A stretch of DNA of 7,563 nt. Source: Hyphomicrobiales bacterium. GTDB lineage: Bacteria > Pseudomonadota > Alphaproteobacteria > Rhizobiales > JAJFHR01. The notes under the pieces are model-generated. The model made no database searches and was not told where the DNA came from. It saw nothing but the letters and a program-made list of their open reading frames with translations. The DNA is taken from NCBI GenBank assembly GCA_021775515.1, contig JAJFHR010000108.1, forward strand, positions 1-7,563, given 5' to 3'. Shown here in pieces: positions 1 through 4,602 of the stretch. Each line of letters starts with the position of its first letter. Position 1 is the first letter of the stretch. A program made the translations under genes and the position numbers.

Positions 1-30
1 CTGACCGATAAGACCACCTCAGGCCTATAA

Positions 31-68
31 TCAAAAAGAAGGCCGCTCAAACAATCGTCTGAGCGGCC
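31..68 (-). terminator. Intrinsic terminator of the sRNA
   Basis: A perfect 9-bp GC-rich stem (68-60 with 49-41, GGCCGCTCA/TGAGCGGCC) with a 10-base loop is followed on the minus strand by TTCTTTTTGA. The other strand has no T-run after the stem, so it works leftwards, fixing the orientation of the sRNA. Confidence 0.85.
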
Positions 69-132
69 CAAGTCTAGGGAGGAAACGCCCATAAAGGGCA
101 ACAGTATGAAGCTGAAAGGATCATACTGCAAT
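31..132 (-). ncRNA. Putative trans-acting sRNA, suhB/alpha-r14-like
   Basis: No reading frame explains this stretch, but the minus strand has all parts of a stand-alone sRNA. It has a sigma-70-type promoter at 167-139 and a first hairpin with a perfect 8-bp stem (128-121 with 109-102, CAGTATGA/TCATACTG). A short GCCC/GGGC hairpin follows (99-96 with 90-87), then an unpaired segment 85-74 reading UUUCCUCCCUAG, and finally an intrinsic terminator. The exposed CCUCCC is complementary to Shine-Dalgarno sequences, the hallmark of alphaproteobacterial sRNAs that block translation by pairing at ribosome binding sites. The layout and the pyrimidine motif just before the terminator recall the suhB/alpha-r14 (NfeR1) family; AbcR (alpha-r15) is the main alternative. 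The 5' end is inferred from the promoter. I am confident it is an sRNA and less sure of the family; targets cannot be read from this window. Confidence 0.72.
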
Positions 133-404
133 GCAACATACATACGTGTGCACCGCACCAATTTCAAGGGTAAAAAATCAAAAATGAAAATTTCTTCCTG
201 CTTAGCCTGACAATTCCCGCTAAGCTCTTCATTTATTTATAACAAATTCATGGGGAAAAAACTGGCCCAGCCTGTGGAATTCCATCAATACCACAATTCA
301 ATCACATCAAAAATCAACTCAATGTTATGAGATTTTTTTATTATTCCGGAGTACCGTAGAATTACAAAAAACCCTCTCTCATGATTGGCCTGGAAAGAAA
401 AAAC
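133..404. other. AT-rich intergenic region before the YceI gene
   Basis: This stretch contains the sRNA promoter at its left edge and otherwise long A/T runs, such as the seven T's at 333-339. I see no coding frame. A promoter for the YceI gene must lie here, but no pair of -35 and -10 boxes stands out; TAGAAT at 357-362 is a possible -10 without a recognisable -35. Confidence 0.5.
139..167 (-). promoter_or_regulatory. Sigma-70-type promoter of the sRNA
   Basis: On the minus strand, TTGAAA (167-162) and TATGTA (144-139) are separated by exactly 17 bases. The -35 box matches TTGACA at five of six positions, and the -10 box fits the relaxed alphaproteobacterial element. Transcription would start near 134-131, just before the first sRNA hairpin, and that agreement is the main support. 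Confidence 0.6.
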
Positions 405-1049
405 ATGCAGTTGTTAAAACCCCTCACGGTGCCTACCAACTTCCTGGCGTTTAGCCTTTCTTGTTTCCTTGCACTCTTTCTGTCCAGCCAATCAAGCAAC
501 GCCCAGGGAATAACCGGCGATTTTCTGCTCAAAGCTTCTGGAATTTATCAGTTTTCTCCACAGATGGTGAAAGCAAACTTCAGCGTTGGGCAATTGCCCT
601 TTGGCTCTCTTAAGGGCCGTTTCCTTGAAGTTTCCGGACGTTTTATACTCAATGGCAAACAACTTGAGCGCAGTTCGGTAACCGTCGCCATCAAACCCAA
701 AAGCATCAAGACGGAAAATCCGCAAACCGATATTTATCTGCGCGGCCCGGATTTTTTTAATGTCGCAAATTTCCCCGTAGCAACCTTTAAATCGACTAAA
801 ATCAGACGTACCGGTGATAAAACCGCGGAACTTGACGGCGTTTTGAAAATTAAAACAATCAGCGTGCCAATGGCATTTACCGTAACCTTCAATCGAGCCC
901 AGCGAGACCCTGAGGCCGGTAATCGGTTTGTTCTCGAATTTCAGGCCAAAAGCAGCTTTAACAGATCTAAATTTGGCATGTCGGCAGGAATACCTATCTT
1001 TTCAGATGCCGTTGATCTCGACATTCAAATCCTCGGCACCAGAAAATAA
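405..1049 (+). CDS. YceI-family periplasmic lipid-binding-like protein
   Basis: The 214-residue product is a secreted YceI-family protein. The family forms a lipocalin-like beta barrel that binds isoprenoid-type lipids in the periplasm; the physiological role is generally unknown, with links to stress and membrane lipid handling. An N-terminal hydrophobic signal segment (roughly residues 12-26) ends at a likely signal-peptidase site, SSNA|QG. Typical family sequence follows: a SVGQLPFGSLKGRF stretch (the usual v.h.g.s...G.f region), the KPKSIKT segment, and the hallmark LRGPDFFNVANFPVATFKS. Length is normal for the family. I chose the ATG at 405 because GGAAAG lies 7 bases upstream (392-397); the in-frame ATG at 381 adds eight residues but is preceded by a pyrimidine run without a ribosome site. 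The gene is monocistronic, with a terminator just after it. Nothing in the sequence identifies the bound lipid. Confidence 0.9.
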   Translation: MQLLKPLTVPTNFLAFSLSCFLALFLSSQSSNAQGITGDFLLKASGIYQFSPQMVKANFSVGQLPFGSLKGRFLEVSGRFILNGKQLERSSVTVAIKPKSIKTENPQTDIYLRGPDFFNVANFPVATFKSTKIRRTGDKTAELDGVLKIKTISVPMAFTVTFNRAQRDPEAGNRFVLEFQAKSSFNRSKFGMSAGIPIFSDAVDLDIQILGTRK

Positions 1050-1081
1050 TCCGCCCTCTAACCTGAAACACCTCCCTTGCC

Positions 1082-1103
1082 TGCTTGTGCTCGAGCATTT
1101 TTT
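1082..1103 (+). terminator. Intrinsic terminator of the YceI gene
   Basis: A six-pair stem TGCTTG (1082-1087) with CGAGCA (1092-1097), containing one G-U pair and a four-base loop, is followed by six T's (1098-1103). The short stem makes it modest in strength, but its position 32 bases after the YceI stop fits. It implies that hisN is transcribed separately. Confidence 0.65.
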
Positions 1104-1149
1104 AAACTACCGATAGGCTGTTTTGATTTCTGAAAGCACCAATAATATT

Positions 1150-1965
1150 ATGTCTGCGACAGACACCACCCCGTCAAATGAAGACCTGGCAGATCGGCTC
1201 AAATTTATTGTCAAAGCGGCAAATGAAAGCGCGCGCCTTATCCTTCCGTATTTCCGCGGCAACATTTCAATTGATCACAAAGACGGCCAGGGCCGCTTCG
1301 ATCCGGTAACAGAGGCAGACCGCGCCGGTGAAAAAATCATCCGCAAACTGATCAACACGCATTATCCCGAAGATGGAATTTTTGGTGAAGAATTCGGCAA
1401 ACAGGAAGGCACCTCACCTTATTGCTGGGTGCTTGATCCGATCGACGGAACCCGTTCGTTTATTTCAGGTATTCCCTTATGGGGCACACTGATCGGCCTG
1501 ACATACCAGTCACGCGCAATTGCCGGTGCGATGAACCAGCCCTACACGGAGGAACTTTTTTTAGGCGCACCTGAGGGCACATATCTGTTCAAGGGCGGGC
1601 AAAAGACCCGTTTGAAAACCCGTCATTGTTCAAATATCAAAGATGCTCTGGCTGGCAGCACTGCGCCAGAAATTTTTACCGCTACATCGGATATCGAAGC
1701 CTTTGACCGCATCAAAAAAGCTGTAAGACTGATACGCTTCGGCGGGGATTGTTATCTTTATTGCATGGTCGCCGCAGGCCAGCTCGACCTGGTGGTCGAA
1801 ACCGGCCTGAACGCTTATGATATCGCAGCTCTCGTGCCGATTATCGAAAACGCCGGCGGCATCATCACGACCTGGGAGGGCACACCCGCTGCACAAGGCG
1901 GCAGAATTATTGCCGCAGGCTGCCGGGAAATTCACGACGCTGCTCTTGATTTGCTAAACGCATAG
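1150..1965 (+). CDS. hisN: Histidinol-phosphatase, inositol monophosphatase fold
   Basis: This 271-residue cytosolic enzyme likely removes phosphate from L-histidinol phosphate, the penultimate step of histidine synthesis, in bacteria that use an IMPase-type rather than HisB-type phosphatase. Seen in the sequence: DPVTEADRAGE (51-61), the GEE metal-binding motif (Glu80), the core DPIDGTRSFISGIPLWGTL (96-114) with metal ligands Asp96, Ile98 carbonyl and Asp99, and a late Asp224 in an AYD motif. The RSFISGIPLWGT variant and YD in place of the WD of inositol monophosphatases favour HisN over SuhB or CysQ. No other his gene is nearby, which is common. The start is uncertain: the ATG at 1150 has no good ribosome site, while an in-frame TTG at 1123 (nine more residues) has a weak AGG upstream. 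The substrate is assigned from motif similarity only. Confidence 0.88.
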   Translation: MSATDTTPSNEDLADRLKFIVKAANESARLILPYFRGNISIDHKDGQGRFDPVTEADRAGEKIIRKLINTHYPEDGIFGEEFGKQEGTSPYCWVLDPIDGTRSFISGIPLWGTLIGLTYQSRAIAGAMNQPYTEELFLGAPEGTYLFKGGQKTRLKTRHCSNIKDALAGSTAPEIFTATSDIEAFDRIKKAVRLIRFGGDCYLYCMVAAGQLDLVVETGLNAYDIAALVPIIENAGGIITTWEGTPAAQGGRIIAAGCREIHDAALDLLNA

Positions 1966-1983
1966 AATTTGCTAAACGCTTAG
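1948..1983 (+). repeat. 18-bp tandem duplication spanning the hisN stop codon
   Basis: Positions 1948-1965 (GATTTGCTAAACGCATAG) and 1966-1983 (AATTTGCTAAACGCTTAG) are adjacent copies differing at two positions. Each copy reads D/N-L-L-N-A-stop in the hisN frame, so the gene carries a second copy of its last five codons and stop directly after the first stop. The likely origin is replication slippage. Confidence 0.85.
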
Positions 1984-2011
1984 GACCTGTCTTCGCTCGC
2001 CCCGGTTCACA

Positions 2012-2956
2012 TCAGGCATCGCTGCCGGGAATAAAGGCGTCAAAAGCACCCCAAAACTGTTCACGGTAAATATCCCGCTCCATCATAATTTCATGGCGCG
2101 CACCATCAATGGTAACCAAAGCGCCTTTGGGCATTTTGCGGCAGAGTGTTTCAATTGCCCGGTAGGAAACAACCTGCTCGTGCCCCGCCGCCACAACTAA
2201 TGTCGGCACCGCCACCGTCTCGCCAAAGCTGTCCTTTTGTACCTCTTCGATGCTCTTTAAGGCTGCATGCATCCACCCGAAAGTTGGCGACCCAAGACCC
2301 AGCGCTGGATCAGCCGTCAAGATTAACTGGGCGCGTTTGAGCCGCCCCGTATCCGAAGTTAGAACATTATTTTTAAACCTGGTTTCTTCGCTCGGCCTGC
2401 TCCGGCCGCCGGGAATAAAGGAGCCGGAAAAGCCGAAAAAATTTGCCGCCTCAATAATGAATTTCAACGTGCCGTAAGATACCCAATGCGGCGAGAGACC
2501 GACCAGAGGCGAGACCAGCACGGCGCGGTTGAACCATTCGCGATGCGACAGTTCTTTCAACACAATATTTCCCCCCATGGAATGGGCCAGGGCAAAAAAC
2601 GGCGGCGCACATTCCGGCAGAACGATTGTTTCGATAAAATGTTCCAGATCCAGCCCAAATTCATCAAAACTGCCAACATGACCCTTGCGCGGGTTTCGCA
2701 GCGGCCGGGTTGATCGCCCCTGGCCGCGCCAGTCCATCGTGGCGACAGAAAACCCGCGCTCAATCAGGTCCGAGATGACTTCGAAATATTTTTCAATAAA
2801 CTCACCGCGGCCGGAAAACAGGCAAACAGTCCCTTTGCCGGGCGGCTGGCGCGCCGGCCACAACGCATATCTCAGGCGAACACCGTCCGGGCTTTCAAAA
2901 TAACCCGTTCGCGCACCTTGGGGCAGAGGATTTCCAGCGCTTTCGACAAGATCCAT
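2012..2956 (-). CDS. Alpha/beta hydrolase, PldB-like (lysophospholipase family)
   Basis: The 314-residue product belongs to the serine alpha/beta hydrolases of the PldB/monoacylglycerol-lipase group (Hydrolase_4 type), which cleave acyl esters of lysophospholipids or glycerides. Visible are the family start FESPDGVRLRYALWPA (20-35), the oxyanion-region segment SGRGEFIEKY (48-57), MDWRGQGRS (74-82), and the nucleophile elbow AHSMGG with Ser126. The catalytic His is probably His288 in GARHEIMMERD. The acid residue, usually Asp, appears to be Glu260 in AAGHEQVVS. There is no signal peptide or membrane segment, so a cytosolic enzyme is expected. It converges with hisN, the two stops lying 46 bases apart with no terminator visible between them. 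Its ATG has only a weak GGGG (2968-2971) ribosome-site candidate. A separate promoter candidate lies at 3022-2994. Substrate is not determinable from sequence. Confidence 0.87.
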   Translation of the reverse strand: MDLVESAGNPLPQGARTGYFESPDGVRLRYALWPARQPPGKGTVCLFSGRGEFIEKYFEVISDLIERGFSVATMDWRGQGRSTRPLRNPRKGHVGSFDEFGLDLEHFIETIVLPECAPPFFALAHSMGGNIVLKELSHREWFNRAVLVSPLVGLSPHWVSYGTLKFIIEAANFFGFSGSFIPGGRSRPSEETRFKNNVLTSDTGRLKRAQLILTADPALGLGSPTFGWMHAALKSIEEVQKDSFGETVAVPTLVVAAGHEQVVSYRAIETLCRKMPKGALVTIDGARHEIMMERDIYREQFWGAFDAFIPGSDA

Positions 2957-2993
2957 GGTTTTTTGGCTACCCCGTCCGCAATGATGGAAAAAC

Positions 2994-3022
2994 AGATAAC
3001 CCGGCTGCCTTCAGATTGGCAA
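2994..3022 (-). promoter_or_regulatory. Candidate promoter of the PldB-like gene
   Basis: On the minus strand, TTGCCA (3022-3017), a five-of-six match to TTGACA, is followed after 17 bases by TTATCT (2999-2994), which fits the loose alphaproteobacterial -10. A start near 2987 would give a leader of about 30 bases. It lies downstream of the terminator at 3081-3049, so the hydrolase gene needs a promoter here. Confidence 0.45.
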
Positions 3023-3042
3023 TAGCCAGGGAGAAATCTGAA
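3010..3042. promoter_or_regulatory. Inverted repeat, possible operator
   Basis: Perfect 8-bp arms TTCAGATT (3010-3017) and AATCTGAA (3035-3042) flank 17 bases. The left arm lies inside the spacer of the candidate hydrolase promoter and touches its -35, and the arm centres are 25 bases apart. That geometry suits a dimeric repressor, although an RNA hairpin cannot be excluded. Confidence 0.35.
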
Positions 3043-3048
3043 CCACCA

Positions 3049-3081
3049 TAAATAAAATAGGAGCCCAAAAGGGCCCCTATT
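3049..3081 (-). terminator. Intrinsic terminator of the secreted-protein gene
   Basis: On the minus strand an 11-pair stem (3081-3071 with 3066-3056, containing one G-U pair) closes a TTTT loop and is followed by TTATTTA. It lies 28 bases after the stop of the 3109-3576 gene and separates it from the hydrolase gene. Confidence 0.8.
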
Positions 3082-3108
3082 CATACCTGGGAAGAATTCA
3101 CAAAACCT

Positions 3109-3576
3109 TTACCAATTAGCCCCCCACGAGCCGCCGTAATATCTTACCGGCGGATAGGGCCGCAAAATCTTCCGCTTGACGATACGGTAGTTACATCCAT
3201 TGACCTTTACTTTCACCAAATGGCCACGCGGTGAAATTGCTTTGGCCGAAAAAAACCGGCCCTGTCTGCGAAGGCGGTTAATGTCGTAAAACCCGCGCTG
3301 GCGCAAAGACCGTTTAATTGAGCGCCGATCCGCCACATAACATCCCCTTTGCCGGAAATCCCGCCTTAGGTAGTTTCTTTTTTGAAACTCGCGGTATCTG
3401 CGTTGCTGACGGTATCTGCGCGGCCCGTGAGCGTAGCGTACGCTGGCTTTATCGCCGATCGAAAATTCAATTTGCAGGCCCGATTGAGGCTTAAGTTTGT
3501 GACCGGCCAAAGCTTGTGATTGCAGGCCAAAAGTGGTTGCCGCCAGGGCAGTTAAGGCTATAAGCGTCCGTTTCAT
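3109..3576 (-). CDS. Small secreted Arg/Tyr-rich protein, PepSY-like, function unknown
   Basis: The 155-residue product has a clear signal peptide (MKRTLIALTALAATTFGLQS then QALA|GH, cut after residue 24). Then comes a very basic, tyrosine-rich stretch (about 47-75) and a compact domain at 79-133 with the pattern C...RRSIKRSLRQRGFYDINRLRRQGRFFSAKAISPRGHLVKVKV. I associate this LRxxGFxxI...RRxGxxYxAxA...G..V pattern with small periplasmic proteins of Rhizobiales, often annotated as PepSY-like or, misleadingly, antifreeze protein; that link is from memory. Two cysteines (79 and 128) bracket the domain and could form a disulfide in the periplasm. The ATG is supported by GGGAG (3588-3584) seven bases upstream. 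Three 11-bp direct repeats sit upstream and its own terminator lies downstream, so it is monocistronic and probably activator-controlled. A role in envelope adaptation is inferred from location and control only. Confidence 0.85.
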   Translation of the reverse strand: MKRTLIALTALAATTFGLQSQALAGHKLKPQSGLQIEFSIGDKASVRYAHGPRRYRQQRRYREFQKRNYLRRDFRQRGCYVADRRSIKRSLRQRGFYDINRLRRQGRFFSAKAISPRGHLVKVKVNGCNYRIVKRKILRPYPPVRYYGGSWGANW

Positions 3577-3673
3577 TGTTCATCTCCCGAAAATTTTGCC
3601 TTCAGGACCCAATGTCCTCAGCACCTTGAGATCAACCATAAGGGCGGCTGTCTGAACCAAACCCGAAGGCTTT
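3577..3673 (-). promoter_or_regulatory. Promoter and leader region of the secreted-protein gene
   Basis: A possible -10, TATGGT (3640-3635), has no good -35 at the right distance, as expected if an activator bound at the direct repeats replaces it. The leader would start near 3629. It contains a small hairpin AGGAC/GTCCT (3618-3614 with 3608-3604) and ends in the GGGAG ribosome site. Confidence 0.35.
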
Positions 3674-3706
3674 GTTCATCTTCGGTTCATCTTCAGTCCA
3701 TCTTGG
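3674..3706. promoter_or_regulatory. Three 11-bp direct repeats, OmpR/PhoB-type operator candidate
   Basis: Three head-to-tail copies occur at 3674-3684 (GTTCATCTTCG), 3685-3695 (GTTCATCTTCA) and 3696-3706 (GTCCATCTTGG), with no gap between them. The 11-bp period puts each copy on the same helix face, the layout used by OmpR/PhoB-family response regulators. Relative to the inferred start near 3629 they span about -45 to -77, an activating position for the leftward gene. They also lie about 84 bp upstream of the hsp20 promoter. The regulator's identity is not visible. Confidence 0.55.
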
Positions 3707-3789
3707 CGAAAATTCCAAAAAAACCGCCGCCACAACGGCAGAAATCTGCCACAAACCAGTCTTTTCACCTTTCTTTTCAACTGCCCAAT

Positions 3790-3819
3790 CCCTTGAATTA
3801 ATTTTGCCAAAACCCATAT
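3790..3819 (+). promoter_or_regulatory. Sigma-32 (RpoH) heat-shock promoter of hsp20
   Basis: CCCTTGAA (3790-3797), 14 bases, then ACCCATAT (3812-3819) closely matches the sigma-32 consensus CCCTTGAA / CCCCATNT with correct spacing. The expected start near 3826 coincides with the first base of the first leader hairpin. Confidence 0.85.
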
Positions 3820-3825
3820 TTGAAG

Positions 3826-3916
3826 TGTGAACGCCACCTAAGGGTTCACAAACTTAACGATGCCCGGCCAGTTTGGCGGGCAAAATCAAACGTCGCTTAT
3901 ATGAAAGGATGTTATT
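3826..3916 (+). promoter_or_regulatory. ROSE-like RNA thermometer in the hsp20 leader
   Basis: ROSE elements are leaders of rhizobial small heat-shock genes that hide the ribosome site at low temperature and open on warming. Three hairpins are visible. The first has a 7-bp stem TGTGAAC/GTTCACA (3826-3832 with 3844-3850). The second, GC-rich one pairs 3861-3870 with 3874-3882 around a single bulged G. The third, weak hairpin pairs AACG-UCGCU-U (3889-3898) with AAAGGAUGUU (3904-3913). It contains the ROSE signature UYGCU (UCGCU, 3893-3897) opposite the Shine-Dalgarno AAGGA, including the expected G-G opposition (3895 with 3907) and a bulged C. Seven bases separate AAAGGA from the ATG. Pairing was worked out by hand, not folded. 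Confidence 0.8.
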
Positions 3917-4375
3917 ATGCAATTTGATCTTTCCCCCCTATACAGATCTTCGATCGGTTTTGACCGGCTGGCCTCGTTGCTGGAAACCGCCGCTAACCAG
4001 GATTCCGGTACGACGACCTATCCGCCTTATAATATTGAGCTGTTGGACGAAAACGCTTATCGCATTTCGATGGCGGTAGCCGGTTTTTCCCAGGACGATA
4101 TCAATATTGAGGTCAAGGAAAACTCTTTAACCATCACCGGCAACAAACTCGACGAACAAACCTCTGAGTTTTTGCACCAGGGCATCGCCGCGCGCAATTT
4201 TGAACGCCGTTTCAAACTTGCCGATCATGTTGAAGTCACCGGCGCCAGCCTGGTTAATGGCCTGCTGCACGTCGATTTAAAACGTGAATTGCCCGAAGCC
4301 ATGAAACCGCGGACGGTGGCGATCACCTCAGGTGATATAAAGCCAGCCAAAGCAATTGGTAAAAAGGCCGCCTAA
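3917..4375 (+). CDS. hsp20: Small heat-shock protein, Hsp20/IbpA family
   Basis: The 152-residue product is an ATP-independent holdase chaperone that binds unfolding cytosolic proteins in large oligomers and hands them to DnaK and ClpB. The N-terminus MQFDLSPLYRSSIGFDRL is typical of bacterial class A (IbpA/HspA) members. The alpha-crystallin domain runs from about residue 36 (YPPYNIELLDENAYRISMAV) to 127, with AGFSQDDINIEV and the hallmark NGLLHVDLKRELPE (114-127). A VAI motif (134-136), the I/V-x-I anchor that docks in neighbouring subunits, is in the C-terminal tail. The start is fixed by AAAGGA seven bases upstream and by the thermometer hairpin built around it. Control is double: sigma-32 transcription and ROSE-type translation. 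A strong terminator follows, so it is monocistronic. Confidence 0.95.
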   Translation: MQFDLSPLYRSSIGFDRLASLLETAANQDSGTTTYPPYNIELLDENAYRISMAVAGFSQDDINIEVKENSLTITGNKLDEQTSEFLHQGIAARNFERRFKLADHVEVTGASLVNGLLHVDLKRELPEAMKPRTVAITSGDIKPAKAIGKKAA

Positions 4376-4403
4376 CCCCGGCCCTAACCGATGTTCACCA
4401 AAC

Positions 4404-4436
4404 AAGGGCACCCAACAGCCAGGGTGCCCTTTTCTT
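4404..4436 (+). terminator. Intrinsic terminator of hsp20, possibly bidirectional
   Basis: A perfect 10-bp stem (AAGGGCACCC 4404-4413 with GGGTGCCCTT 4422-4431) with an 8-base loop is followed by TTTCTT (overlapping 4431-4436). On the minus strand the same stem is followed by GTTTGG, a poorer T-tract. It may therefore also stop leftward transcription from the 4603-7029 gene, which has no other terminator. Confidence 0.88.
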
Positions 4437-4602
4437 GTGCAGCCAATGCAAAAAAGCCAATCGCACCAGTTGAGCGCCAAGTAGACCTCAGATCATCCTT
4501 TTGAACGGGAAGTTTGGGGGGGGAGAGCAGCCGTTCATCATTTTTAACACAAAGTCTGCTTTTCGCTCTATTGTGAACGCTGATTGTAGCAACCACTTTC
4601 TC
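4437..4602. other. Intergenic junction between hsp20 and the DUF4238 gene
   Basis: This 166-bp stretch has no supportable gene, tRNA or terminator. It holds a run of eight G's (4516-4523) and a duplicated AGCCAAT (4441-4447 and 4455-4461). It forms the 3' side of the large leftward gene. I found no clear target-site duplication or inverted repeat marking an insertion boundary. Confidence 0.5.

Noticed and set aside
1..30. Rightward open frame LTDKTTSGL followed by TAA at the left edge
   Set aside because: Nine codons cannot show whether a gene ends here; no family signal and no terminator facing rightwards.
381..404. Upstream ATG of the YceI gene
   Set aside because: It is preceded by a pyrimidine run with no ribosome site, while the ATG at 405 has GGAAAG at proper distance and gives a normal signal peptide.
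1123..1151. Good-looking promoter TTGATT, 17 bases, TATTAT just before hisN
   Set aside because: Its -10 overlaps the ATG at 1150 and transcription would begin inside the coding sequence, with no later start codon that keeps the enzyme's N-terminus. It is probably a chance match in AT-rich sequence.
4384..4596. Leftward 70-codon frame directly after the DUF4238 stop, with AGGAG close to a GTG
   Set aside because: It runs through both arms of the hsp20 terminator and has no recognisable protein features, so I treat it as chance.
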